34,657 nt of DNA, from assembly GCA_900557555.1 (NCBI GenBank), contig USTH01000014.1:1-34657 (forward strand), in the 5' to 3' direction. Positions 1 to 8,746 of the stretch are shown here, piece by piece. Position 1 is the first letter of the stretch. Every line of letters starts with the position of its first letter. The DNA comes from an uncultured Prevotellaceae bacterium (GTDB lineage: Bacteria > Bacteroidota > Bacteroidia > Bacteroidales > Bacteroidaceae). A model generated the notes under the pieces. It made no database searches. It was not told the origin of the DNA and saw only the letters and a list, made by a program, of their open reading frames with translations. A program made the position numbers and the translations under genes.

Positions 1-148
1 AGTTTACCCAAATTAGCTGTTCGCTATCCTAATAGGTTTTCGGACAGCCTCCCCCTTGGGATTTTATGTTCTTTTGAGTTTCGCTATACGCCTACATATA
101 ACAACGGCCGAAAGGAAACTCTCATTAGTGGTGTGGTTTTTTCTGTAT

Positions 149-1477
149 CTACCACTCGGTCTCACTCCACCCTGCATCGTTATACCATGCGGTTGACTGA
201 AATTGCGTGTTAAAGGCAGGGTAGCCATGTTTGCCGTCAAACAATGCGCGCGGTATGAACATCGACACTCCGAGAATGTTGTCGCGGTCATTGACCTTTG
301 CTGGCAGTGGATTGTCGTTAACGTATGCCATGATGAACGATGGTGAGGCGTTGCAATGTATAATACTTTTCTTTGCCACCCTGAGCCAAGCCTGATAATC
401 GTCGTTAGAGAGAATATGCTTCATGGCACTGCCCATGTCGAAATAGTCCGGACTGTAGGCTATGGCGTGAGAGTAGTATGTCTGGATGTCATTTAGCTGT
501 GGGGTGGTCTTGTTGGCAAACACCTTGGCGACAAGCGGAACCGTTGTCTGCGCCAGCTCCTTCAGGTGGGCGGTTTTTATAACGGAGTTGACGTTGCCGA
601 AATCTTTGTAGTACTTATGCAGACTGGCGTTGTCTACAGCGTCATAATAGTATTGGCTGGCAATGAGTGACACGTTGGCATCGCTGGCAGGATATGCGAA
701 CAGGGCTTTGGGTATTAGGTTTGTGTAGTAGCCTCCGTAGGCAGATGTTGATGTGGCGCTACCCACAACATAGTCGGTGACGTCCTTGAGCTCATAGGCC
801 ACTTCGATGTTTTGCATCAGACATGCGTCGAAGAAGATATAGTCAAGGTGCACTCCGCTTCGGGCAATGGCTTGTGCCATGTCACTTATGTTCATCTGGG
901 GTCCCGTTATTCCTGATGCATCTGTGTCATCAGACAGGTTGCCGCCCGGACCTACATCGATGCCAAACGAACGGGCGCTGAAACCATTTGATCGCAGAGT
1001 GTTGACGGTGTTGCCTGTGACGAGCCAGCCGTTGCCATGGCTCCAAAGCACCAGACCGTAGCTCTTGGAGGGGTAGTCTCTATCAATGGTTTTCAATACG
1101 GAATACAGGGTGGCGGGATCGGTGGAGTATATGTCATCAGACCATGTCAGGATTTTTTCGATGACAGTACGTCGACCGTATTTGTAGATGCAATAAAGGC
1201 GGGGCAGTTTTGCATCGTCAATAAAAAGAAAGACATTGTCAAGATTGTTAGTAAGCCTACTTGCACCCTCAACAATCTCCATGGAGTCAAGTCGTGAAGC
1301 TCCGGCTTTGCCAAGACTGTTTTGGGCGGCAAGATAAATAAGCACAGAGCGGCGGAAAGTTGTGCCCGTTTCCCGCCGTGGTGAAGTGGAATCTTCGCTG
1401 TCGCTGCAGGCTGTTGTAGCAGAGCACATCATGACAGTCAGTAGAATCAGGATGAAGTTTTTTATTAGTCTTTTCAT
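149..1477 (-). CDS. Clostripain-family (C11) cysteine peptidase lipoprotein
   Basis: Predicted secreted peptidase of the clostripain/C11 family, which cleaves after basic residues in characterised members. Counting from the ATG at 1477, the protein has 442 residues. Its N-terminus is a charged stretch, a hydrophobic core and a possible lipobox (TTAC, Cys24) followed by a Ser/Asp-rich linker, suggesting an envelope lipoprotein. The family dyad is visible: His147 in LWSHGNGW and Cys219 in FFDACLM. The reading frame is open further upstream (an ATG at 1522), but that start would overlap the end of the permease gene and would bury the signal peptide, so 1477 is preferred. It is the last gene of the minus-strand group with the AmpG-like permease. 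Its natural substrate is unknown. Confidence 0.85.
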   Translation of the reverse strand: MKRLIKNFILILLTVMMCSATTACSDSEDSTSPRRETGTTFRRSVLIYLAAQNSLGKAGASRLDSMEIVEGASRLTNNLDNVFLFIDDAKLPRLYCIYKYGRRTVIEKILTWSDDIYSTDPATLYSVLKTIDRDYPSKSYGLVLWSHGNGWLVTGNTVNTLRSNGFSARSFGIDVGPGGNLSDDTDASGITGPQMNISDMAQAIARSGVHLDYIFFDACLMQNIEVAYELKDVTDYVVGSATSTSAYGGYYTNLIPKALFAYPASDANVSLIASQYYYDAVDNASLHKYYKDFGNVNSVIKTAHLKELAQTTVPLVAKVFANKTTPQLNDIQTYYSHAIAYSPDYFDMGSAMKHILSNDDYQAWLRVAKKSIIHCNASPSFIMAYVNDNPLPAKVNDRDNILGVSMFIPRALFDGKHGYPAFNTQFQSTAWYNDAGWSETEW

Positions 1478-1511
1478 GTTGTCAGCGGTGTTAAGTGTGG
1501 ATTTGTTGTTG

Positions 1512-2774
1512 TCAGATTTCATCGCTTTTTGCTCCAAACATAGGGTCAATCTTGATGAGTGCGGTAACAATGGCAGTCAGCAATGTGCAGGCCATCACGA
1601 CTATGAAAAACGTGGGGTACCCCCAACTCGTTTGCAGCAGTCCTGCAAACATGCCCGGCACCATCATGCTTAGCGCCATGAAGCCCGTGCAGAATGCGTA
1701 GTGGCTTGTGGCGGAGTCTCCCTTTGCAAAGTAGAGTAGAAACATCATATAGGCGGTAAATCCAAAGCCGTAGCCTGACTGCTCAACAAACACGCATGCG
1801 TTGATAATCCAGAGGTTCTGGGGCTGCAGATATGCCAGATAGATGTAGACGGCATTGGGAATGGAGATGGCGGCCACCATGGGCCACTTCCATTTGCCAA
1901 ATCCGTCACGGGCAATGGCTATGCCGCCAATGATGCCTCCGAGCAACAGACCGATTACACCCACCGTTCCCTGTGAAAACCCTACCTGTGCCGTGGTCAT
2001 ACCAAGGCCTCCTGCCGTAGCACTGTCAAGAAAAAACAGTTTGCTAATGGGGGTGAGCAGAGCCTCGGGGAAGCGGTAGAGCAGCATGAAAAGCAGTGCT
2101 GTTAGAATTGCGGGTTTCTTGAAGAATGTGACAAAGGTGTCCATAACCGTGGCGTGATGTTTTGCAGGACGGTCGGTCTTGGGGTGTGGCAGGCAGAAGC
2201 AGTGGTAGGTTGCAAGCACAAGAAACATCAGTGCGGCGATGCCGAAAGTCACTCCCCATGCTTTTGCCGGAACATTATAGTAGGTTTCGAGGCAACCTGC
2301 AATCATTATCAGAACCCCCTGTCCCAAGATTGTAGCCACACGGTAGAAGGTGCTGCGCACGCCTACATATAGTGCCTGCGAGTGAGTATCAAGCTGTAGC
2401 ATGTAGAAGCCGTCGGCGGCAATATCATGTGTGGCACTGCTGAAAGCGGTAATCCACAACAAGGCAAGCACCCATGCAACCGAGAAACTTACAGGCAACA
2501 TAAAGGCAATGCCTCCCAATGCGGCTCCTATAATCATTTGCATGACACAAATCCAGTTCCTCTTAGTGCCAAAAAAGTCTACGACGGGACTCCAAAACGG
2601 TTTTATGACCCATGGCAGATAGAGCCATGCAATGAAAAACGAGCTGTCGGTATTGTCTATACCCATGCGTTTGAACATGCATAGGGCAACAGTGACAACT
2701 ATAACATTTGGTATTCCCTCTGCCATATAGAGCGAAGGTATCCAAGTCCACGGTGATTGTTTTTTGAAACTCAT
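1512..2774 (-). CDS. MFS permease, AmpG/PAT-like (muropeptide-type transporter)
   Basis: A 420-residue inner-membrane major facilitator with about twelve hydrophobic segments. The opening, SPWTWIPSLYMAEGIPN, and the first-loop region around WSPVVDFFGTKR are typical of the AmpG/PAT branch, whose best-known members import anhydro-muropeptides. The stretch SSATHDIAADGFYM is also characteristic of that branch (equivalent to the ATQDIAxD motif). It lies 36 bases after a SpoIID/LytB gene and two genes after a glycosyltransferase/GalT-like fusion, consistent with uptake and processing of cell-wall fragments. The substrate is inferred from family and context only; other PAT members carry siderophores or acetyl-CoA. 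Confidence 0.8.
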   Translation of the reverse strand: MSFKKQSPWTWIPSLYMAEGIPNVIVVTVALCMFKRMGIDNTDSSFFIAWLYLPWVIKPFWSPVVDFFGTKRNWICVMQMIIGAALGGIAFMLPVSFSVAWVLALLWITAFSSATHDIAADGFYMLQLDTHSQALYVGVRSTFYRVATILGQGVLIMIAGCLETYYNVPAKAWGVTFGIAALMFLVLATYHCFCLPHPKTDRPAKHHATVMDTFVTFFKKPAILTALLFMLLYRFPEALLTPISKLFFLDSATAGGLGMTTAQVGFSQGTVGVIGLLLGGIIGGIAIARDGFGKWKWPMVAAISIPNAVYIYLAYLQPQNLWIINACVFVEQSGYGFGFTAYMMFLLYFAKGDSATSHYAFCTGFMALSMMVPGMFAGLLQTSWGYPTFFIVVMACTLLTAIVTALIKIDPMFGAKSDEI

Positions 2775-2810
2775 GTTGTTATGAAAGAATCGTCTTTATG
2801 CGTTTGTTGT

Positions 2811-4052
2811 CTAATGAAGTGAGAAAGGAAATGCTCCTTTGTCATCTGTTGGAATGGTCTGTAGTGTTGTGTGGGGGTAGTAGTGCTGTAGAATCTGTTG
2901 ATAGGAGTATCCCTTGTCTGCCATTACTGCGGCCCCTATCTGGCAAAGACCCACCCCGTGTCCCCAGCCTTTTCCATGAAGGACGAAGCTTTTGGGAATG
3001 CCATTGGCATCCGTGTCGGACGCATCAACGGTGAAGGCCGAACTGTATAGGTGGCTTTCGCTGAGGGAGGAACGTATGGTCAGTTCCTTGCCTATGGTGA
3101 GATGGCCGTTTGTGCCGTCAATGAACAGTTGGCTGATGCGTCCGCTTTTGCCTCTCTTGATGGGGTGCAGAGCACGCACTTGTCCGATGTTGCGTTGAAG
3201 TTTCTTTTTTAGAAGTTCTTGCAAATGTTGTTGTGTGAGGCTCACTGTCCAGCGGTAGAAGTCGGTTGTTTCAAGGTCATAGCTGTTGAGCACTTGCTCC
3301 AGAATTCTCTTGTCGCAAGTGTCGCAGAAAGCGTGTCCAAACTGTGGGTCGGTATCGGCCACGGGCTGCAGATACGGCACGTTATAGTCTTCCCAGCAGG
3401 TGGCATAATCTTCTGTCATACCCCCACAACATTTAGAGAAACGGCAGTCACACACTTTGCCATCGTAGGTAAGCACCTGTCGTGCGGTCTGTCTGACAGC
3501 AAGTTGTGCGTTGGGGTTCGTGATGCGGGTGATGCCCTGGTAGCGTTGACAGTGGTCATCGGCGCATACATCGTAGAGCGTGTGATCTTGATGATCCTGC
3601 CATGTTATTATGATGTCTGACGGAGCGTTTGGTGGTGTGGTGGCATGTTGGTGTGGCATCGCATGATGCTCCTTCTGCTTGATTGCCCACGAACGGCTTA
3701 TCACGGCCGCCGCCTTGAGAAACTCCATGTGAGCGGTAGGTTTCATTTCACTGCTTATGACCGAAACGAGATACTCTTCAATTGGCACGATGTTGACGGC
3801 GGTGAGATCATCGCCATCACTGATCACTCTCAGTGTGCCGCGGAATGTTTGGCTCTCCTGTCGCTGCCAGTGGTAGTCTATGCCAATAGTGACATTGTGG
3901 AGTGTGAAGGTGGCACCCGAATCTGACGGCACAAACTCTGTGGGGCAAGATACAACAATGTCCCTTCTGCGAATGGGCGCACCATTGCATGTCCACGCAC
4001 CCTGGAAGCTTACGTTGATTCTTGGTGCTGTGAGAATACCCACACTAATCAT
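2811..4052 (-). CDS. SpoIID/LytB-domain protein (probable lytic transglycosylase)
   Basis: A 413-residue SpoIID/LytB family protein. SpoIID is a lytic transglycosylase that cleaves denuded glycan strands. The core motif is present at about residues 91-120: EEYLVSVISSEM followed by LKAAAVISRSW, where Glu102 matches the catalytic Glu of SpoIID. The C-terminal GKGWGHGVGLCQIGA motif is also typical. Unusual points: the protein starts directly with the family fold (MISVGILTAP) and shows no signal peptide, and it carries many cysteines (CDCRFSKCCGG, ATCW, FCDTCDKR) in the region where SpoIID binds zinc. It overlaps the upstream glycosyltransferase gene by 8 bases and precedes the AmpG-like permease, so translational coupling and a cytoplasmic role on imported fragments are plausible inferences. 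Confidence 0.85.
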   Translation of the reverse strand: MISVGILTAPRINVSFQGAWTCNGAPIRRRDIVVSCPTEFVPSDSGATFTLHNVTIGIDYHWQRQESQTFRGTLRVISDGDDLTAVNIVPIEEYLVSVISSEMKPTAHMEFLKAAAVISRSWAIKQKEHHAMPHQHATTPPNAPSDIIITWQDHQDHTLYDVCADDHCQRYQGITRITNPNAQLAVRQTARQVLTYDGKVCDCRFSKCCGGMTEDYATCWEDYNVPYLQPVADTDPQFGHAFCDTCDKRILEQVLNSYDLETTDFYRWTVSLTQQHLQELLKKKLQRNIGQVRALHPIKRGKSGRISQLFIDGTNGHLTIGKELTIRSSLSESHLYSSAFTVDASDTDANGIPKSFVLHGKGWGHGVGLCQIGAAVMADKGYSYQQILQHYYPHTTLQTIPTDDKGAFPFSLH

Positions 4053-6432
4053 CGGAAGAGGCTTTTGAGAGTTGGTTGATAGTAGGTTGCAATTCTTCTG
4101 TGGAGAGTGCCACCTCTTGCAGAATACTTGTGATGGTCTTGGTGTTAAGACGAAGGAAGTCTTTCTGGTGTGGGGTGATGATAAGACCGCCCATGTCTAC
4201 GGCTCCGGGACTTATGCACATATTGGCTTCACCATCTGCATAGTAGCAGAAAGGCCTAAGTTTGCGGCGCGGAATTATGATAACTCCCTTGCTCCACGCT
4301 ATAAGGTTAAAGCGCGGCTCTGGTTCGCCTTCCACTGTGGGCAACGCTCTGACTATGCGCTCCACTTCAGAATGGTCTGTGGTGAAAAAGAAAGGGTAGG
4401 CGAAGCCTGTGCAATAAAATATTGTGTTGCAGAGATGCTTGGCAGACTGCAAATAGTAGTCAATGTCTCGCTGTAGTGGTATCTCGTTGAGTGCACCGGC
4501 CTGAAAATGGAAATGGTCTGGAGCCGATGCGCCACACTGCGCCCCATTGTAGAATACCACAAAGTGTTTCAAGCGTGAGGAGATGTCGGCAAGTTGTTCA
4601 TAGTGTCCCGCCATGACTTGGGGTTCGTGAGCCATAAGTGGAATGGTGAAGTGATGGTGGAGTATGGGGAAGGGGTTGACGCAAAACTGCAGAGTGTGAT
4701 GGTATGGCAGGTGGAGCTGTTCGGCAGGTTGGTTATCCTGACACAGAAAACACTTGCGTTTAGCAATGGTCTGGACATCCAATTTAGCTCCAGTTGACAC
4801 TATGCGCGAGGGATTGTGCTGTGCGGTGAAGATGGGGCGCAGGGAAGTGTCATAGTCGAAGAAATTGGCACGCTCCACACCGTTATCCAGCATGGCAAAA
4901 CGTTTCCGCACGTCATGCCATCGTTCCAGCTGGGTCTCAAAGAAGTCTGTCAGTTTCTTTTCGTCGACATATTTGGCACGAAGGTCAGTGCGGTGATATA
5001 TTTCCTGAGTCCTTATCCAGTCTTTATAGTAGTTGTTGCGGTTTGTCTGGGCTACAGACAGGGCGGCATCAGAGTTGCCTTGCCAGCGTCGGCAAAGATA
5101 GAGGTTGTCGTAGATGCGCCCAATGCGATAGGAACGTGATATAGCCAGACCTACAGCATAGTCTTCGCCATAGCTGGTGTTGGGAAATCCTATTTGGCGC
5201 AACACTGGCACAAAGAATGCGCGTGGTGCTCCAAGCCCGTTGATGCGCAACGCATTGTTTGGTCCGTTCTCGTCAGTCCATTCGCGATGGTCAATCAGGC
5301 CGGGTGGCAGAGGGTTGAGATTGAAGTCCACCAAAGAGTAACTGCCTATGACCATTGCGGCATGGGTTTCGTAGAACTTGTCAACCACGCGCTGCAAGGT
5401 GTGGGGCGAAGAGTAGAGGTCGTCAGAGTCGAGTTGTACGGCAAACTTGCCACAATGTTCGGAGCGTATGGCGAAGTCCCAACAACCTCCGATGCCGAGG
5501 TCATGACGTTCGGGAATGAGGTGAACCACTCGAGAGTCTTCGTTTGCGATGTTGTCTATCTGCTTGGCAGTGAAATCTGTGGAGTGGTTGTTTACGACAA
5601 TGACGTTGTATTTGAATGTAGTCTGCTGCTCCAGCGCAGAGCGGATGGCATCGGTGATAGTTTTGTCGCGGTTGCGCACAGGTATGACGACACTGGCCTC
5701 AAGTGCAAACTTCACATCAAGGTTCGCACGGCGAAGCATGGATGGGCGGATGAGCACCTTTTGTTCGTCAAGCCATTTGGTGCAAACGTTTTCCATCTCT
5801 ATCTGCACTGAGCGCATAGAGGGGTTGACATAGTCAAACTGTTTTTGTCCACTTTGTCGCAAGTCGCTCTCCATTTCTGTATAGAGAAATTCGGGAATGT
5901 GTATCTTAGGGCGGTGCAAGTGGTCGGCATAGAGGGCGGCGTGGGTGAGCACTTGCCCGACATGAAACTTTCCATGATACACTCTGAGGCTTCCATAGTC
6001 AAAGTCGTTGCGTATGGAGCCAAGCTGAGAGTCTATAAGCGGGTGAGGTGTGGGTGAGGCGTCACTGGGTTTCAGCTCATAGTAGTCAGCATAGGCCATA
6101 GCATCATTCACAGATTCGCAGACCTGCACCATTCGTTCCATGGCTCGGTAGCCAAGACTGAGTGGTGAGGTCTTTGTGTAGATGAAGTTGTATTCGTGGT
6201 CGAGCGAGTTGATATACTCAAGAGTCTTTGAGCAAAACATGCATGCCTCTGTTGTTCGTATGGTCACGTTGCCGAACGTTGTTATCTGCTCGGATTTCAG
6301 TTTTAGACTTTGAGGCAAAGAACTGGGTTCATATACCACGATGGCGTCTGCAACACCTTGTGCCTGTATGCTCTCTATTGTGAGCAGGGTGTCAGAGGGG
6401 TTGATGTTGAAAATGTGGAAAGCTGTCGACAT
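4045..6432 (-). CDS. Glycosyltransferase family 2 fused to a GalT/HIT-like (DUF4922-type) domain
   Basis: A 795-residue two-enzyme fusion. Residues 1-240 are not recognised with confidence. Residues 246-455 form a GT2 domain: SVVIPVRNR at the start, DSDD (335-338) as the metal/nucleotide motif, GED (422-424) and the RRW (448-450) near its end. Residues 555-795 resemble the DUF4922/GalT/Ap4A-phosphorylase fold: CFLC (561-564), a histidine cluster around 591-593, and DHFHFQ, which gives an HxHxQ motif (His640, His642, Gln644) as in GalT and Ap4A phosphorylase, where the second His is the nucleotidylated nucleophile. The pairing suggests one protein that handles an activated sugar (or releases one) and transfers it. 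It is 23 bases after the antiporter gene and overlaps the SpoIID gene. The acceptor and donor are unknown. Confidence 0.8.
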   Translation of the reverse strand: MSTAFHIFNINPSDTLLTIESIQAQGVADAIVVYEPSSLPQSLKLKSEQITTFGNVTIRTTEACMFCSKTLEYINSLDHEYNFIYTKTSPLSLGYRAMERMVQVCESVNDAMAYADYYELKPSDASPTPHPLIDSQLGSIRNDFDYGSLRVYHGKFHVGQVLTHAALYADHLHRPKIHIPEFLYTEMESDLRQSGQKQFDYVNPSMRSVQIEMENVCTKWLDEQKVLIRPSMLRRANLDVKFALEASVVIPVRNRDKTITDAIRSALEQQTTFKYNVIVVNNHSTDFTAKQIDNIANEDSRVVHLIPERHDLGIGGCWDFAIRSEHCGKFAVQLDSDDLYSSPHTLQRVVDKFYETHAAMVIGSYSLVDFNLNPLPPGLIDHREWTDENGPNNALRINGLGAPRAFFVPVLRQIGFPNTSYGEDYAVGLAISRSYRIGRIYDNLYLCRRWQGNSDAALSVAQTNRNNYYKDWIRTQEIYHRTDLRAKYVDEKKLTDFFETQLERWHDVRKRFAMLDNGVERANFFDYDTSLRPIFTAQHNPSRIVSTGAKLDVQTIAKRKCFLCQDNQPAEQLHLPYHHTLQFCVNPFPILHHHFTIPLMAHEPQVMAGHYEQLADISSRLKHFVVFYNGAQCGASAPDHFHFQAGALNEIPLQRDIDYYLQSAKHLCNTIFYCTGFAYPFFFTTDHSEVERIVRALPTVEGEPEPRFNLIAWSKGVIIIPRRKLRPFCYYADGEANMCISPGAVDMGGLIITPHQKDFLRLNTKTITSILQEVALSTEELQPTINQLSKASSDD

Positions 6433-6455
6433 GTCGTGTGTGATGTGTTAAAGGT

Positions 6456-8702
6456 TCAGTTGGATTGTACAAGACGGTGTATGGCCACCTTCTCACCGAC
6501 TACCCACAGCCGGTCATCGGGCATTATGATGCGTTGGGCTTTTGGCAGACCGATTTGCCCGTTGTCCTCCTCAAAGCCAATGAGCATACACTCATAGTCC
6601 TCGCGCAATCTGCTCTGACATACGGTTTTGTTGCACAAAGTGGAGTCTGTTCCTACTGTGATGCTTCGCAGTATGAGGTCATTGTCGTCTGCCAGAACTA
6701 TATCGGGGAAGATGCTTGTGTTGATTGTCTCACAGAACGCCTTGATATTGTCATCCGAACCGATAATCTGTATTTTGTCCCCAGGAAAGAGTATGGCATC
6801 GCCTCCTGGCACGTTGATGCGTTGTCCGCTTCTAACAATGGCCGCCACCATTACGCCAGTTTTGTTTGCCAGATCGAGTTGGCGCAGGCTTTGACCTGCC
6901 AAGGTGCTGTTCATGGGTATCTGTATTATAGTGAGGTGGACGTCGTGGGTAAGCAGTTGGTCGGCGTAGGTCGGGGTAGCTTCGCCTGACCGCTGTGCTT
7001 GGACGTCACGGCTTTTCAGGTTGCGCATAAAGAGGTCTTCAAGTCCTTTGCTCCTTGTCTGTATACGGTGTGACATCATGATGCATCCCATGAGAGCAAA
7101 GGCTATGAGCCAATGCAGTATGGTGGAATAGGGCGAGAGGTAATTGATAAGGTAGAATACAAACGACGATGCTATCAAGTAGCGCACGATGATGGTGAAA
7201 ATCAGCGGAAATCTATTGTATATTTTCTCGTTCCACAAGGCACGGAAGTCATCACTGTGGTTCTTGCGCATCACTATGGCTCTGACAAAAAGTGACAGCA
7301 CCAGAAACGTAACAACGCCACAGAAGGCGTTGCCGTACCAATGGCCGAAGAGCTTGCGGCTAAGCGGCAGCAATGATGACAGGCTGATTGCCAGCATGGC
7401 TATGCACAGCACCGAGTAGGCCAGTGTCTGCTTCACAAGTGCATCTATCAAGCGGCGCCATGTGTTCTCGCTGTTGGCAGATGCAATGTAGCTCTCAGAA
7501 TTAAGCACATGCCTGACACGGTAGGGCATGTGGTATTCTACTGCATCAGCGGCACGTGGAGCGAGACGTATCATGTAGGGCGTAAGGAATGTTGTTATCA
7601 CAGATACGGCAACAACTACTGGATAAAGGAAAGGTTCTGTAACCTTGAGGCTCACACCAAGTGAAGCGATGATAAAGGCAAACTCTCCGATTTGTGCCAT
7701 TGAGAAACCGCATTGTATAGCCACTCTGAGAGGTTTGCCAGAAAGCATAAAGCCCATAGTGCCGAAGATGGCCTGCCCAACGATGATGAGCAGTATAAGA
7801 ATGACGATAGGTAGCCAGTACTGGCCTATGATGCCAGGATCAACCATCATTCCTACCGACACGAAGAAAATGGCTCCAAAGAGATCCTTCACGGGTGCCA
7901 CGACAGTGTTGATTTGCTCTGCCTCAACTGTTTCTGCCAAAATGCTACCCATCATAAACGCCCCAAAAGCAGCGCTGTAACCCATGTTTACGGCAATGAC
8001 GACCATGAGGAAGCAAAATCCCAATGCCATGATAAGCAGTGTCTCACTGCTCATAAGGGGTCTGGCTCTACGCAGAAAGGTAGGGATGAGAAACACTCCT
8101 ACGATAAACCACAATATCAGCACAAATGCAAGTTTGAGGAGACTGTAGAACAATTCGGTACCCTCAAATTGGTTGCTTACGGCCATGGTAGACAGTATTA
8201 CCATAAGCAGAATGCCCAAAATGTCTTCTACTACCAAAGCACCGAGTACTGACGATGCAAAACGTTGTTGGCGCAACCCCATATCGTCAAGGGCCTTGTA
8301 TATTACGGTGGTTGACGACATGGCCAGCATTCCACCGAGAAAGAGGCTGTTCATGCTGTTCCAGCCAAAGAAGTGGCCTGCAAGTGCGCCCAGACCTATC
8401 ATGCAGAAGATGATGGTGCAGGCGGCGATTACGGGGCTGGGCCCCATCTTAACGAGCTTCTTGAAACTGAATTCCAAGCCCAATGTGAACATAAGGAAGA
8501 TGACCCCAATGTCTGCCCATGTGCTTACGCTGTTGATGTCGGCAATGGTGGGGAAGATGGAGAGGTGCGGGCCGCAAATAAATCCCGCTACAATATAGCC
8601 CAATATTAATGGTTGGCGCAGACGTTTGAATATCAGTGTAACGATTCCGGCCAGAACGAGTATCAGGGCGAGGTCTTGGATTATGTTGGGCAATTGGCTC
8701 AT
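6456..8702 (-). CDS. CPA2 cation:proton antiporter with two TrkA-C (RCK_C) domains
   Basis: A 748-residue monovalent cation/proton antiporter of the CPA2 family. The first about 380 residues are the Na+/H+ exchanger domain, with the recognisable LGYIVAGFICGPH, DIGVIFLMFTLGLEFS and GAFMMGSILAET stretches. A second hydrophobic block (about 410-570) follows, and the C-terminal about 180 residues contain two TrkA-C-like ligand-binding modules, each with a G-D-x-I/L-W-type strand (GDKIQIIGSDDN and DDRLWVVGE). There is no Rossmann TrkA-N domain, unlike KefB/KefC, so gating by NAD(H) is unlikely; TrkA-C domains commonly sense nucleotides such as c-di-AMP. It sits 44 bases after the AraC regulator and 23 bases before the glycosyltransferase, so it may share their transcript. 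Confidence 0.9.
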   Translation of the reverse strand: MSQLPNIIQDLALILVLAGIVTLIFKRLRQPLILGYIVAGFICGPHLSIFPTIADINSVSTWADIGVIFLMFTLGLEFSFKKLVKMGPSPVIAACTIIFCMIGLGALAGHFFGWNSMNSLFLGGMLAMSSTTVIYKALDDMGLRQQRFASSVLGALVVEDILGILLMVILSTMAVSNQFEGTELFYSLLKLAFVLILWFIVGVFLIPTFLRRARPLMSSETLLIMALGFCFLMVVIAVNMGYSAAFGAFMMGSILAETVEAEQINTVVAPVKDLFGAIFFVSVGMMVDPGIIGQYWLPIVILILLIIVGQAIFGTMGFMLSGKPLRVAIQCGFSMAQIGEFAFIIASLGVSLKVTEPFLYPVVVAVSVITTFLTPYMIRLAPRAADAVEYHMPYRVRHVLNSESYIASANSENTWRRLIDALVKQTLAYSVLCIAMLAISLSSLLPLSRKLFGHWYGNAFCGVVTFLVLSLFVRAIVMRKNHSDDFRALWNEKIYNRFPLIFTIIVRYLIASSFVFYLINYLSPYSTILHWLIAFALMGCIMMSHRIQTRSKGLEDLFMRNLKSRDVQAQRSGEATPTYADQLLTHDVHLTIIQIPMNSTLAGQSLRQLDLANKTGVMVAAIVRSGQRINVPGGDAILFPGDKIQIIGSDDNIKAFCETINTSIFPDIVLADDNDLILRSITVGTDSTLCNKTVCQSRLREDYECMLIGFEEDNGQIGLPKAQRIIMPDDRLWVVGEKVAIHRLVQSN

Positions 8703-8746
8703 TTTATAGAACGAAGATGTTTATTGTCATACGGGGGGAGGTACTA

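Noticed and set aside
1..148. A gene before the clostripain-like peptidase
   Set aside because: No frame is long or resembles a protein; only a lone CGGCCGAAA and an ACCCAAAT motif were noted.
5194..5811. 205-codon plus-strand open frame within the glycosyltransferase gene
   Set aside because: It is a shadow of the GT2 coding sequence, whose DSDD and RRW motifs are on the minus strand.
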